Shown here piece by piece: positions 7,997 through 16,059 of a DNA stretch of 64,000 nucleotides; the stretch's first letter is position 1, and the number at the start of each line of letters is the position of its first letter. Source of the stretch: DAIOXA01 sp050949165. GTDB taxonomy: Bacteria > Bacillota > Proteinivoracia > UBA4975. The notes under the pieces were generated by a model. That model saw only the letters and a program-made list of their open reading frames with translations, did no database searches and had not been told where the DNA came from. The position numbers and the translations under genes are program-made. The stretch covers positions 186,001-250,000 of the forward strand of contig JBMNFF010000010.1 in NCBI GenBank assembly GCA_050949165.1, in the 5' to 3' direction.

Positions 7997-9205
7997 CTAT
8001 TTCAGCCCCTCGATTGATTGCAGCATTTCCAGCACTGCCTCAGGGGTAGAACCCTTGACTCTGCACTCCAGCACAATATTTCCCCAAAGCACGCTGAAGT
8101 TCATACGGTAGCCGGAAGAGTCATCCCCGGCATCCTGGACCTGGTAAGCCCTGGCCCTGAGCACATCAAGGGTAAGATCCTGCCAGAGAAAGACAGGCCT
8201 CGTCACTTTATCCCTGAGTTCTGCGGGAACCGATTCCGCCCAGGGAATGGAGTACAAACCCAGGTCGTAGGTTTCCCGCTCCTGGACATCGACAACTCGG
8301 GTTTGGATATCGGGAGACATCCTGGCAATGTATAGCTCCACATAGCGCATGCCGGCCTGATAGTATACCGACAACTGGTCGCTGCTCTGATCCAGATAGC
8401 GGATGGCGCCATAAAAGGCAAAGCCCTGAGGCGCGGTCCCAGGGACAAAGCTGCCGAAATCGGGATCCCTTCGCGCCTGCTCCAGGGTAAGTTTGTCGCG
8501 GCGGAATTCGGGAATAACCCTGGGCGCAATCTCGGCGATATCCATCACCCCTCCCAGGACCAGGTCCACCGTCTCCGCCAGCAGCCTCTGGGAAGCTGAC
8601 TCCAAATAGCAAATCTTGCCGTTCAGTTCAAAACCCGCCCAATAGATGGGGCCTTCTTGATGCGGCCAGTGCCCCGCATGCACTTCGGTCCCATGAATGG
8701 CAGATGCCGCCGAGACAGGAAGGAGATAGTGCCAGCCTATAGTAAGCTCAATCTCCTCTCGCCCGTCGGAATAGGAGAGGTGGATATCCACCAGTTCCCC
8801 GGTGGGGTCATAGCCGGCGACAGCTGTATCCAACCCAAAGCCTTGAGGAACGGGGTGGGCGCCGCCAAAAATCCCGGCTACGGTGTCAGGGAACAAATCC
8901 TCCCGGAAATAGCCAAGAAGCTTTCTGGTGTCCCGGAGCACCGCTTCGGTCTGGGCAAAGTGGAGAATCCCTCCCCTGAGGCTGACCTCGTCCCGGTGCA
9001 GCCAAGGTCCCGGTTCGGAACCAGGGCTGGGCCCGAAGTCTAAGGCAATAAACAGGAAGGCCAGTATTAACACACCCGCTACCCCGACCAGGGCCGCGCC
9101 CAGGCGAAGGGGCCGCCGTTTCGGGGCCAGCACACTTCCTATTATCTTCTGATGAAGTTCTGGACCGACCTGGATGCCATCCATATAATCTAGGTATGCC
9201 TTCAT
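7997..9205 (-). CDS. Putative membrane-anchored anti-sigma factor (DUF4367-like)
   Basis: A 402-aa protein with a short cytosolic N-terminus (MKAYLDYMDGIQVGPELHQK), one membrane helix at about residues 34-54 (LGAALVGVAGVLILAFLFIA) and a long extracytoplasmic part. The latter seems to contain two related beta-rich halves, the second with FVPGTAPQGFAFYGAIRY, resembling the DUF4367 domains found beside ECF sigma genes. No zinc-finger H-C-C motif is present. The start codon abuts the stop of the ECF sigma gene and the RBS GAGGAGAAG overlaps the sigma 3' end. By position it probably holds the sigma factor at the membrane; this is inference. Confidence 0.72.
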   Translation of the reverse strand: MKAYLDYMDGIQVGPELHQKIIGSVLAPKRRPLRLGAALVGVAGVLILAFLFIALDFGPSPGSEPGPWLHRDEVSLRGGILHFAQTEAVLRDTRKLLGYFREDLFPDTVAGIFGGAHPVPQGFGLDTAVAGYDPTGELVDIHLSYSDGREEIELTIGWHYLLPVSAASAIHGTEVHAGHWPHQEGPIYWAGFELNGKICYLESASQRLLAETVDLVLGGVMDIAEIAPRVIPEFRRDKLTLEQARRDPDFGSFVPGTAPQGFAFYGAIRYLDQSSDQLSVYYQAGMRYVELYIARMSPDIQTRVVDVQERETYDLGLYSIPWAESVPAELRDKVTRPVFLWQDLTLDVLRARAYQVQDAGDDSSGYRMNFSVLWGNIVLECRVKGSTPEAVLEMLQSIEGLK

Positions 9206-9691
9206 TTACTTCTCCTCCATCATCAATTTGAGTTTCTGCCTGGCCCGGGCAAGCAAGCTCCGCACCGTCGCCGCCCTCTGTCCCGTCAATTCTCCTATCT
9301 CCCCTGTGGAGTAGCCCTCGTAGTAGTAGAGGTGGATTACCGTCCTGTACTTGGCGGGAAGGGCCAGTATCGCCTCCACCAGTCCCCTGTCCTCGCTGCT
9401 CTCGGCAGGGTGAGAATCCAGCAGGGGCACGGTCTTGCGGAACCAGGCTGAGCGCAGCCGGCTCCGACATAAATTCACCGTCACCTTAATCAGCCAGGCC
9501 CTTTCGTGTTCCGGGGAAGCAAATTCCGGAGCCTTGGTCAGCAAGCGCAGAAATGTCTCCTGGACGATGTCCTCGGCATCCGCCCAATTGCCCAACACGG
9601 CCAGAGCGGTCCGAAACACCCTGTCCTCATGTCTGTTGATAATATGAATTATTGAATCCTCCGGCCGGAGGGAATTATTGTCCACATCCAT
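9206..9691 (-). CDS. ECF-family RNA polymerase sigma factor
   Basis: Sigma factor of 161 aa. Region 2 is visible as DRVFRTALAVLGNWADAEDI followed by VQETFLRLL, binding core polymerase and the -10 element. Region 4 is LPAKYRTVIHLYYYEGYSTG then EIGELTGQRAATVRSLLARA, a helix-turn-helix for the -35 element. It is directly followed by the membrane anti-sigma candidate with no intergenic base, the standard stress-sensing pair. Length is normal for the family. ECF units usually autoregulate; I did not find a convincing ECF promoter by eye. Confidence 0.93.
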   Translation of the reverse strand: MDVDNNSLRPEDSIIHIINRHEDRVFRTALAVLGNWADAEDIVQETFLRLLTKAPEFASPEHERAWLIKVTVNLCRSRLRSAWFRKTVPLLDSHPAESSEDRGLVEAILALPAKYRTVIHLYYYEGYSTGEIGELTGQRAATVRSLLARARQKLKLMMEEK

Positions 9692-9837
9692 CCCCCTTCA
9701 CCCTATATACGCTTCAAACCCGCAAAATGCTGCAAACAGATTGGCCCCTTGGCATAGATATCCATGAGCTCCTGAGGTGGGAAAAAATAATTCTATTGCT
9801 TTGCCTGGCATGGGGTATGGAAGCCCCAGCATTGACA

Positions 9838-9876
9838 TTGACAGACTAACCGATATGATATATATTCTAGTATATA
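9838..9876 (+). promoter_or_regulatory. vapBC promoter with overlapping palindromic operator
   Basis: -35 TTGACA (9838-9843), 17-bp spacer, -10 TATATT (9861-9866). The symmetric element TATATA-TTCTAG-TATATA (9859-9876) covers the -10, a good site for VapB-VapC autorepression. AGGAGG follows at 9881-9886. Confidence 0.75.
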
Positions 9877-9894
9877 CCATAGGAGGTGATCCCT

Positions 9895-10122
9895 GTGGAC
9901 ATCGCTAAGATCTTTAATAACGGGCGAAGCCAGGCGGTTCGATTACCCAAAGAGTATCGCTTCTCTGAGTCAGAAGTATACATCAAAAAAATCGGAGACG
10001 CTGTCATGCTTATCCCCAAAGGGAGCGAATGGAAATTATTTGAGCACGGAATTCGGGAATTTTCAGAGGATTACATGCTTGAACGGAAGCAGCCTGATAT
10101 GCAGGAAAGGGACAATATTTAA
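9895..10122 (+). CDS. vapB: VapB-type antitoxin (AbrB/SpoVT fold)
   Basis: DNA-binding antitoxin of 75 aa. The N-terminus VDIAKIFNNGRSQAVRLPKE YRF contains the N-x-G-R-S-Q-A-x-R-L-P swapped-hairpin motif of AbrB-like VapB proteins; the C-terminal acidic tail (EFSEDYMLERKQPDMQE) should wrap the toxin. GTG 9895 is chosen because AGGAGG (9881-9886) lies 8 nt upstream; an in-frame GTG at 9886 lies inside that RBS. The stop codon overlaps the vapC start (TAATG). It neutralises VapC and represses the operon through the palindrome at the promoter. Confidence 0.93.
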   Translation: MDIAKIFNNGRSQAVRLPKEYRFSESEVYIKKIGDAVMLIPKGSEWKLFEHGIREFSEDYMLERKQPDMQERDNI

Positions 10123-10523
10123 TGAGTTTCATGCTTGATACTGATACTTGTATCTACATCATAAAACAGCGTCCTCCACAAGTGATAAATGCCATGAAAA
10201 AAGTGGGCAGCGATAACCTGTGCATATCTGCCATTACCTTGGCAGAGTTGGAGTACGGTGTCGCAAAAAGCCAGCATGCTATCCAAAACCGGAACGCTCT
10301 CCTCAAGTTTCTGGCGCCAATTGCAGTTGTCCCCTTTGACGACAATGCTGCTGCACAATACGGTCAGATAAGATCCTTCCTGGAAGGACGGGGCAGAAAA
10401 ATCGGCCCCTATGACTTGCTTATTGCCGCCCATGCCCTGTCCAGGGGGTTGACCCTGGTAACCAATAACCTTCGAGAATTCGTCAGAGTCCCTGGCCTTT
10501 CCATCGAAAACTGGGCTCAATAA
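10122..10523 (+). CDS. vapC: VapC toxin, PIN-domain ribonuclease
   Basis: PIN-family RNase of 133 aa, full length. The Mg-binding acidic residues are in place: D6 in FMLDTDTCIYIIK, E44 in AITLAELEYGVAKS, D98 in IGPYDLLIAAHAL and a further Asn-rich end TLVTNNLREFVRVPGL (the usual fourth acidic position reads N-N). Such toxins cleave tRNA or rRNA to stop translation. Translationally coupled to vapB through a 1-nt overlap. The module looks intact, unlike the broken ones at 28.5-29.6 kb. Confidence 0.93.
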   Translation: MSFMLDTDTCIYIIKQRPPQVINAMKKVGSDNLCISAITLAELEYGVAKSQHAIQNRNALLKFLAPIAVVPFDDNAAAQYGQIRSFLEGRGRKIGPYDLLIAAHALSRGLTLVTNNLREFVRVPGLSIENWAQ

Positions 10524-10543
10524 AAAAATAAGAGTGAATTCAA

Positions 10544-10578
10544 AAGGAGCAGGCTATCCCTGAGATAACCTGCTCCTT
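10544..10578. terminator. Bidirectional terminator between vapC and the thioredoxin-like gene
   Basis: AAGGAGCAGGCTATC and GATAACCTGCTCCTT form a long stem with one mismatch; outer AATAAGAG/CTCTTATT can extend it. It separates convergent genes. Confidence 0.75.
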
Positions 10579-10581
10579 CTC

Positions 10582-10818
10582 TTATTGCCCTTTTAGTATT
10601 GCGACGATGTCCTTGGGTTTCAGCACTCTGCCTGAGGAGACTACCTTTTCGTCGATGACCAGCGCCGGGGTTGACATGACGCCATAGCCCATGATTTCCT
10701 GCATATCAGTGACTTTGACGATCTCCGCCTCCACCCCCGCTTCCTTTACCGCCGCGGCAGCATTTTCCGCCAGACTGACACAGTACCTGCAGCCGGAACC
10801 AAGTATTCTTATAATCAT
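10582..10818 (-). CDS. Thioredoxin-like small redox protein (redox-active disulfide protein family)
   Basis: A 78-aa thioredoxin-fold protein. The active site is GSGCRYCVSLAENAA, a CxxC at residues 9-12, and the cis-Pro loop appears as GVMSTPALVIDEKVV. Proteins of this size and motif are commonly encoded next to ArsP/YraQ permeases. Here it lies 18 nt after the permease gene and ends the ArsR-permease-thioredoxin operon. It probably reduces substrate or a permease cysteine; the role is inferred from context. Confidence 0.88.
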   Translation of the reverse strand: MIIRILGSGCRYCVSLAENAAAAVKEAGVEAEIVKVTDMQEIMGYGVMSTPALVIDEKVVSSGRVLKPKDIVAILKGQ

Positions 10819-10836
10819 CCAATCACTCCTTTATTC

Positions 10837-11847
10837 CTACGCCATCAAATAGCTGAAGACGTTAAATAAGTACCCGATAATAATGATGCCAATAACCACA
10901 ATCCCGATAAATACAGCCAGCAGTCGGCTCTTGACCACCTTCTTCAGCAAGATTATCGAGGGCAGAGACAGGGCCGTCACCGCCATCATAAAAGCCAGGG
11001 CTGTGCCCAAACCTACTCCCTTGGCCACCAAGGCCTCGGCAATGGGCAGGGTGCCAAAGATATCGGCATACATAGGCGCCCCCACGAGACTGGCCAGGGG
11101 GACCGAGTACCACTTGTCCTGGCCCAGCAGGGCAGTGATAAAGGCCTGGGGAATCCAGTTGTGGATTGCTGCCCCGATGCCGACGCCGATGAGGACGTAG
11201 AGCCACACTTTCTTAATTATATCCCCGACCTGATCTAAGGCAAATTCCAGCCTCTGTCCAGTAGTCAGCTCAGCCTGTTCCAAATCCAGCATCTTATTCC
11301 TGAACACAAAGGGCTCCACATACTGCTCCAGGCGGGCTTTACTGATTATGGTGCCGCCGATGACCGCCAACATCACCCCCATGGCCACATAGACGATGGC
11401 CACCCGCCAGTTAAAGATGCTGGCCAACAGAATCACCGAAGCCAAGTCTACCAGAGGTGAAGAAATCAAAAAGGAGAAGGTCACCCCAATGGGCAGGCCG
11501 GCGCTGGTAAAGCCGATGAACAGCGGAATTGAGGAACAGGAACAAAAGGGCGTCACCGTCCCCAGTAGGGCCGCCATGGTATTGGCAGTCATACCAGAAA
11601 ACCTGCCCAGTATCCGCTTGGTTCGCTCCGGCGGGAAGAAGCTCTGGGTATAAGAAATAGCGAAGACAAGGACCGAGAGCAGGATGAATATCTTTATTAC
11701 ATCATAGATAAAGAAATGGACGCTTCCCCCCACCCTGGTGACCGCATCCAGGCCCAGGGCATCGACCAGCTGGCCGACTAAGTAATCCAGCCATTGCATC
11801 TTCAGAAGCTGGTCATTCAACCACTGAAAAATATGCATAAGCCTCAC
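10837..11847 (-). CDS. Permease of the ArsP/YraQ (UPF0718) family
   Basis: Membrane permease of 336 aa with about 8-10 transmembrane helices. The family motif VTPFCSCSSIPLFIGF and SAGLPIGVTFSFLISSPLVD is clear, and a second repeat has GAPMYADIFGTLPIAEALVA. ArsP proteins export trivalent organoarsenicals through the cysteine-containing site; close relatives have unknown substrates. The gene is the middle of an operon with an ArsR-type repressor (3-nt gap) and a CxxC thioredoxin-like protein, supporting a metalloid-responsive export role. Substrate is inferred. Confidence 0.88.
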   Translation of the reverse strand: MRLMHIFQWLNDQLLKMQWLDYLVGQLVDALGLDAVTRVGGSVHFFIYDVIKIFILLSVLVFAISYTQSFFPPERTKRILGRFSGMTANTMAALLGTVTPFCSCSSIPLFIGFTSAGLPIGVTFSFLISSPLVDLASVILLASIFNWRVAIVYVAMGVMLAVIGGTIISKARLEQYVEPFVFRNKMLDLEQAELTTGQRLEFALDQVGDIIKKVWLYVLIGVGIGAAIHNWIPQAFITALLGQDKWYSVPLASLVGAPMYADIFGTLPIAEALVAKGVGLGTALAFMMAVTALSLPSIILLKKVVKSRLLAVFIGIVVIGIIIIGYLFNVFSYLMA

Positions 11848-11850
11848 TCC

Positions 11851-12159
11851 TTAGCATGGTTCTGGGCATTCAGTTTGGTGGGAATTCTCGATATGGGCAA
11901 AGAATTTCCTAAGCTCCGCCAAGCTGGCCCGGTTGAGGGTATACTTCATCCACACCCCATCCTTTCGGGCCAGGACCAGCCCGCTCTCCGTCAAGATCTT
12001 CATGTGGTAAGAAAGGGTAGGCTGGGTGATCTGGAACTCCTCTAAAATGTGGCAGGCACATAACTCCCCCCGGGAGAGCATGGTAAATATCTTTACCCTG
12101 GTCTCATCGGCCAAGGCCTTCATGAATCGAGCAAATCTGGGATAATCCACGTTCCCCAC
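11851..12159 (-). CDS. ArsR/SmtB-family repressor
   Basis: A 102-aa winged-helix regulator: FMKALADETRVKIFTMLSRG, then ELCACHILEEFQITQPTLSY with HMKILTESGLVLARKDG. ELCACHI matches the ELCVCDL arsenite site of ArsR, with two cysteines on the alpha-3 helix; a CPEPC tail at the C-terminus may add ligands. It heads the operon with the ArsP-like permease and thioredoxin-like protein. Promoter at 12189-12217. Metal(loid) release is inferred from the cysteine motif. Confidence 0.9.
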   Translation of the reverse strand: MGNVDYPRFARFMKALADETRVKIFTMLSRGELCACHILEEFQITQPTLSYHMKILTESGLVLARKDGVWMKYTLNRASLAELRKFFAHIENSHQTECPEPC

Positions 12160-12188
12160 CTCCAGACATTGAAACTCATCTATATCTG

Positions 12189-12217
12189 ATTGTACTCCTC
12201 ACATAGATAACTGTCAA
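12189..12217 (-). promoter_or_regulatory. Promoter of the arsR-permease operon
   Basis: Minus strand -35 TTGACA (12212-12217), spacer 17, -10 TACAAT (12189-12194). The halves ATCTAT and ATAGAT on either side of the -10 could be the ArsR operator. The dispersed hairpin at 12219 abuts the -35. Confidence 0.75.
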
Positions 12218-12218
12218 T

Positions 12219-12262
12219 GCGACAAAACGAAGCGTCCCCGCTGTCGCGCGACAGCGGGGACG
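12219..12262. repeat. Dispersed hairpin element, GCGACA-arm type, with 30-nt perfect palindrome
   Basis: GCGACA ... CGAAGCGTCCCC ... TGTCGC at 12219-12247 matches the three tandem copies at 52.15-52.27 kb. Here it is followed by its mirror, making CGTCCCCGCTGTCGC/GCGACAGCGGGGACG (12233-12262) a perfect 30-nt inverted repeat. Lies between htpG and arsR. Confidence 0.8.
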
Positions 12263-12274
12263 TTACAGATTGTC

Positions 12275-14143
12275 TCACTTCATCATTTGGCAGACCTTGT
12301 TGGTGAAGTCCACCGGGTCTTCGATGGGTAGCCCTTCAATCAGCAGGGCCTGGTTGTAGAGGAGCTCGGTGTAGAGCTTAAATTTCTCCTGGTCCTGGCC
12401 ATGGGCAGCCTTTAAGGCCTGGAAAACCTGGTGGTCGGTGTTGATCTCCAGAACCTTTTCCGCCTTGATGCCCTGGGCATTGGGCATGGCATTGAGGATC
12501 TTCTCCATCTCGATGGAAAGCTCGCCCTCATTGGCCAGGCAGACGGGGTGGGTCTTTAGCCGCTTGGAGGCCCGGACTTCCTTGATCCTGTCCCCCAGGA
12601 TCTCCTTCATGGCGGCGAACAACTCTTTTTCTGCCTCATCGGCCTTGGCCTCCTCAGAATCTTCCATGCCGAGATCGCCGCTGGAAACCGATTTGAACTG
12701 CTTACCCTTGTACTCCCGCAGCATCTTGATGGCGAACTCGTCCACGTCCTCGGTGAAGAAGAGGATGTCATAGCCCTTGTCCCGGACGAACTCGGTCTGG
12801 GGCAGCTTCTCCAGCTTTTCCACCGACTCGCCGGCGGCATAGTAGATGTACTTCTGGTCTGCGGGCATCTTGTCTACGTATTCCGCCAGGGTGACCAGCT
12901 TCTTCTCTTTGGAAGAATAGAAGAGCAGGAGATCCTGGAGGACGTCCTTATTGCTGCCGAACTCGGTATAGACGCCGAATTTCAATTGGCGGCCGAAGGC
13001 CTTGAAAAAGGTCTCGTACTTCTCCCGATCATCCCGCAGCATATCCTCCAGCTCGCCCTTGATCTTGGACTTGATGTTCTTGGCAATTAACTTGAGCTGG
13101 CGGTCGTGCTGGAGCATCTCCCGGGAAATGTTCAGGGACAGGTCCTCAGAATCCACCATGCCCTTGACGAAGCTGAAATAATCCGGCAGAAGGTCGGGAC
13201 ATTTGCTCATGATCAGAACGCCGCTGGCGTATAACTCCAGGCCCTTTTCATATTCAGGGGTGTAAAAGTCAAAGGGGATCTGCTCGGGGATGAAGAGGAT
13301 GGAGCGGTAGCTCACGGTCCCCTCGGCATTGATGTGCACGTGGCGCAAGGGCTTGTCAAAGCCATAACGCTTCTCGGTGTAGAAGTTGACGTAGTCCTCG
13401 TCCTTCAGCTCGTTCTTGTTCTTCTTCCAGATGGGGACCATGCTGTTGATGACCTGCTCTTCGATGTACTCCTCGTACTCCTTGTCATTATCCGGCTTGG
13501 GCCTGCTCTTGGTCACATCCATCTTAATGGGGTAGCGGATGAAATCCGAGTATTTCTTGATAATCGAGGTGAGGCGGTACTCCTCTAAGAACTCATCGTA
13601 CTCCTCATCCTCGGTGTTCTCCTTTATCTTGAGGATGACATCGGTGCCCACAGAATTCTTCTCCCAAGGCTCTATGGTATATCCCTCGACGCCCCGGGAT
13701 TCCCACTTGTAGGCTTGATCGCTGCCATGGGCCCGGCTGATTACGGTGACGACATCCGCCACCATAAAGGCAGAATAAAAGCCGACGCCGAACTGGCCGA
13801 TGATGGAGTGGTCATCCTGGGTTTCGTGCTCCTTCTTAAAGGCCAAAGAGCCGCTCTGGGCGATGACTCCCAGGTTGTCCTCCAGCTCCTCCCTGGTCAT
13901 GCCGATGCCGGTATCGGAGACGGTGAGGAGGCGCTTTTCCTTGTCCACATCGATTCTGATGTAATAGTCATCCTTGTTAAACTCAATGGAGTCGTCGGTC
14001 AGGGCCCTGTAATATATCTTGTCGATGGCATCGCTGGCATTAGATATTAGTTCCCGCAGGAAGATTTCCTTATGGGTGTAAATAGAATTGATCATCAAGT
14101 CCAAGAGGCGCTTGGACTCGGCCTGAAACTGTTTTAATTCCAA
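12275..14143 (-). CDS. htpG: Molecular chaperone HtpG (Hsp90)
   Basis: Cytosolic ATP-dependent chaperone of 622 aa, normal full length. The GHKL ATPase has IFLRELISNASDAIDK, VSDTGIGMTREEL and GQFGVGFYSAFMVAD; the middle domain has SEDLSLNISREMLQHD with the conserved catalytic Arg, and a typical dimerisation tail. The start is TTG 14143 behind GGAGGAGAG. Regulation is visible: a promoter (14215-14243) and a perfect CIRCE operator (14184-14210) lie in the leader, so HrcA should repress it. That differs from Bacillus subtilis, where htpG is not an HrcA target. Monocistronic. Confidence 0.98.
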   Translation of the reverse strand: MELKQFQAESKRLLDLMINSIYTHKEIFLRELISNASDAIDKIYYRALTDDSIEFNKDDYYIRIDVDKEKRLLTVSDTGIGMTREELEDNLGVIAQSGSLAFKKEHETQDDHSIIGQFGVGFYSAFMVADVVTVISRAHGSDQAYKWESRGVEGYTIEPWEKNSVGTDVILKIKENTEDEEYDEFLEEYRLTSIIKKYSDFIRYPIKMDVTKSRPKPDNDKEYEEYIEEQVINSMVPIWKKNKNELKDEDYVNFYTEKRYGFDKPLRHVHINAEGTVSYRSILFIPEQIPFDFYTPEYEKGLELYASGVLIMSKCPDLLPDYFSFVKGMVDSEDLSLNISREMLQHDRQLKLIAKNIKSKIKGELEDMLRDDREKYETFFKAFGRQLKFGVYTEFGSNKDVLQDLLLFYSSKEKKLVTLAEYVDKMPADQKYIYYAAGESVEKLEKLPQTEFVRDKGYDILFFTEDVDEFAIKMLREYKGKQFKSVSSGDLGMEDSEEAKADEAEKELFAAMKEILGDRIKEVRASKRLKTHPVCLANEGELSIEMEKILNAMPNAQGIKAEKVLEINTDHQVFQALKAAHGQDQEKFKLYTELLYNQALLIEGLPIEDPVDFTNKVCQMMK

Positions 14144-14183
14144 CTATCTCTCCTCCTTCGTCAAATTTTGCCCAGCATTACAA

Positions 14184-14210
14184 TTAGCACTCTCGGCCCT
14201 TGAGTGCTAA
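14184..14210 (-). promoter_or_regulatory. CIRCE operator (HrcA binding site)
   Basis: TTAGCACTC-N9-GAGTGCTAA is an exact match to the CIRCE consensus. It lies just downstream of the -10 of the htpG promoter, the normal position for HrcA repression. Confidence 0.96.
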
Positions 14211-14214
14211 TTTT

Positions 14215-14243
14215 TATATAACAAATCCAACGGTCAAAGTCAA
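14215..14243 (-). promoter_or_regulatory. htpG sigma-A promoter
   Basis: Minus strand -35 TTGACT (14238-14243), 17-bp spacer, -10 TATATA (14215-14220), followed directly by CIRCE. Confidence 0.85.
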
Positions 14244-14288
14244 CGCAGCCTCAATGAGCAAGGCCCCGCCAAAGCAGGGCCTGGTATG

Positions 14289-14855
14289 CTATTCCCCAGA
14301 GCAAGGTGTCTCCAGATAGGCGAGGATTCCCTTGGCCAGGGCTATCCCGATTTCCTCGATATTTGCCATAATCCACTCTGCATCCTCGGGCTGGTCGTGG
14401 AAAGCTACTTCCACCAGAGCGGAAACTGCCGTGGTGTTGGCCAGTTCATACAAGGGGACTCCAGGACCAAAATGGCTGTGCCCTTCCTTGACCCCTCTGC
14501 CCGGTGTGGGTGTAATTTTCTCCAACTCCTCATACACACATTTGGCAAACTCCTCGCCTTCGGTGCCAAAATGCAGGCAGTAGATTTCCGCCCCCCGGGC
14601 AGTGCCGGGATCGGGCATGGCATTGGAGTGAATGGCCAGATGAAGGTCGGGATTCAGGGAATTGCTGTAGGCCACGGCCTCCCGCAAGCCCATGGCCCGG
14701 TCATTCCTATGTACAGTATGGCCATGCTCTTTTAAAACCCGCTCCGTATGGTCCGCCACCTGGTTCATCCGCTCTTCCTCTGTGCCGTAATCGCCGACGC
14801 CGATGTTCCCCTTCTGGGTAGAGGGACTCAGATAAATTACCGCCACATCTGTCAT
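14289..14855 (-). CDS. N-acetylmuramoyl-L-alanine amidase (Amidase_3 fold)
   Basis: A 188-aa zinc amidase that would cleave the bond between muramic acid and the stem peptide. Visible ligands and motifs are VIYLSPSTQ at the start, H56-type GHTVHRN, LHLAIHSNA (His ligand) and the late VEVAFHDQPEDAEWI in place of the usual ExxF/S-N-D end. There is no signal peptide or cell-wall domain, so it is either cytosolic, released by lysis, or exported by another route. Dispersed hairpin 14874-14902 sits in its predicted 5' leader. Catalytic Glu assignments are not certain by eye. Confidence 0.85.
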   Translation of the reverse strand: MTDVAVIYLSPSTQKGNIGVGDYGTEEERMNQVADHTERVLKEHGHTVHRNDRAMGLREAVAYSNSLNPDLHLAIHSNAMPDPGTARGAEIYCLHFGTEGEEFAKCVYEELEKITPTPGRGVKEGHSHFGPGVPLYELANTTAVSALVEVAFHDQPEDAEWIMANIEEIGIALAKGILAYLETPCSGE

Positions 14856-14873
14856 CTCCTTACAGTAATATGT

Positions 14874-14902
14874 GGAAGCATGGGGACGGTTCTTTTGCTT
14901 CC
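14874..14902 (-). repeat. Dispersed hairpin element, GGAAGCA-arm type
   Basis: Read on the minus strand: GGAAGCA arm, loop AAAGAACCGTCCCCA, TGCTTCC arm. Same arms and loop as the copy at 46954-46982. Confidence 0.85.
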
Positions 14903-14973
14903 CAAATGTACAAGCTTACTACGATTATAGCACAAGGAGCCCTGTGCATTTCCAGTAATTTCTGCATTGAGAC

Positions 14974-15002
14974 GAAGACGCATGGGACCGTTTTTTGCTT
15001 CC
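14974..15002 (-). repeat. Degenerate dispersed hairpin element
   Basis: Minus strand GGAAGCA then AAAAAACGGTCCCA and a decayed right arm (TGCGTCTTC). It resembles the 14874 copy, in which the loop reads AACCGTCCCC. Confidence 0.6.
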
Positions 15003-15162
15003 CCTTTTCATAAACAGTTTTTTCCTGCCTAATAAATAAGGCACAGATTAGGTCGAGCCCGTGCCGAAAGCGATTACCTGCCGAGCGAGGAATTATTTTC
15101 GTCCCTCTGCCCCGGGAAATGTATTATAATGAAGAATAGGACAAGCTTAGGAGGTTGAATTA

Positions 15163-15918
15163 ATGAAGCTTATTTCGTGGAATGTCAACGGGCTCAGGGC
15201 CTGTTTGAACAAAGGATTTCTGGACTTCTTCCACCAGGCCGACAGCGATATCTTCTGCCTGCAGGAGACCAAGCTCCAGGAAGGCCAGGTGGAACTGGAC
15301 TTGGAGGGCTATGAGCAATACTGGAACTACGCTGTCAAAAAGGGGTACTCCGGGACTGCGGTCTTCACCAAGATCAAGCCCCTGGCGGTAACTTACGGAA
15401 TTGGCCAGGAGGTCCATGACCAGGAGGGGCGGGTCATCACCCTGGAATTTGAGGAGTTCTACCTGGTCAATGTCTACACCCCCAACTCCCAGCGGGGGCT
15501 GGCCCGGCTGGAGTACCGCATGGAATGGGAAGACGCCTTCCAGAACTATCTCCAGGAATTGGATGCCAAGAAACCTGTAGTTCTCTGTGGCGACCTCAAC
15601 GTCGCCCACAAGGAGATAGATATAAAGAACCCCGCCGCCAACCGCAAGAATGCTGGCTTTACCGATGAGGAAAGGCAGAGGATGACGGAACTGCTGGACA
15701 AGGGTTTCATCGACACCTTCCGCCACTTCTATCCCGATAAAGAACATGCCTACACCTGGTGGTCCTACTTCCGCAATGCCCGGGAGCGCAACTCCGGCTG
15801 GCGGATTGACTACTTCCTGGTCTCGGAAAGGCTCAGGGATTCCCTGGCAGGGGCAGAAATACTATCCGACATTATGGGCAGCGACCACTGCCCCGTCGTG
15901 CTGGAGCTGAATATTTAA
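15163..15918 (+). CDS. xth: Exodeoxyribonuclease III (AP endonuclease)
   Basis: A 251-aa DNA repair nuclease of the ExoIII/Ape1 family: MKLISWNVNGLRACLNKG, FCLQETKLQEGQVE with the metal-binding Glu, GTAVFTKIKP, VNVYTPNSQRG, VLCGDLNVAHKEIDIKNP, the substrate loop FRHFYPDKEHAYTWWSY and the catalytic end GSDHCPVVLEL. All active-site residues are present. It incises 5' to abasic sites and removes 3' blocks in base-excision repair. AGGAGG precedes ATG 15163; monocistronic with a terminator at 15924. Confidence 0.98.
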   Translation: MKLISWNVNGLRACLNKGFLDFFHQADSDIFCLQETKLQEGQVELDLEGYEQYWNYAVKKGYSGTAVFTKIKPLAVTYGIGQEVHDQEGRVITLEFEEFYLVNVYTPNSQRGLARLEYRMEWEDAFQNYLQELDAKKPVVLCGDLNVAHKEIDIKNPAANRKNAGFTDEERQRMTELLDKGFIDTFRHFYPDKEHAYTWWSYFRNARERNSGWRIDYFLVSERLRDSLAGAEILSDIMGSDHCPVVLELNI

Positions 15919-15923
15919 TTATT

Positions 15924-15955
15924 GGGGCCGGTCCCAGGACCGGCCCCACATTTTT
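15924..15955 (+). terminator. Terminator of exonuclease III gene
   Basis: GGGGCCGGTC-CCAG-GACCGGCCCC stem of 10 bp followed by ACATTTTT. Confidence 0.9.
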
Positions 15956-15998
15956 CTCTCCTATACGTGTTTTAGCTAAAAACTTGGCTAAGATTACC

Positions 15999-16027
15999 TT
16001 GATTTTCCCTAAACAGACCGGTAGAAT
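15999..16027 (+). promoter_or_regulatory. Promoter of the Phd-Uma2 gene
   Basis: -35 TTGATT (15999-16004), 17-bp spacer, -10 TAGAAT (16022-16027). TTAGC...GCTAA (about 15972-15990) just upstream is a possible autorepressor site. Confidence 0.65.
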
Positions 16028-16059
16028 AGTCTCAAGATTGAAATATGGAGGTGGCCTCT

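Larger units (their letters stand above)
14856..15162. other. 307-bp divergent intergenic region with two dispersed hairpins
   Basis: Between the divergent amidase and exonuclease genes. It holds the hairpins at 14874-14902 and 14974-15002, a minus-strand TATAAT (14924-14929) that could start the amidase transcript, and a plus-strand TATAAT (15125-15130) upstream of exonuclease III. No -35 partner is convincing. I see no small gene in it. Confidence 0.6.

Noticed and set aside
9698..9885. Small 60-65 codon frames between the ECF sigma gene and vapB
   Set aside because: No RBS, no recognisable domain and they cover the vapBC promoter and operator.
12233..12262. 30-nt palindrome as the htpG terminator
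   Set aside because: No T tract follows on the minus strand and it belongs to the dispersed hairpin family.
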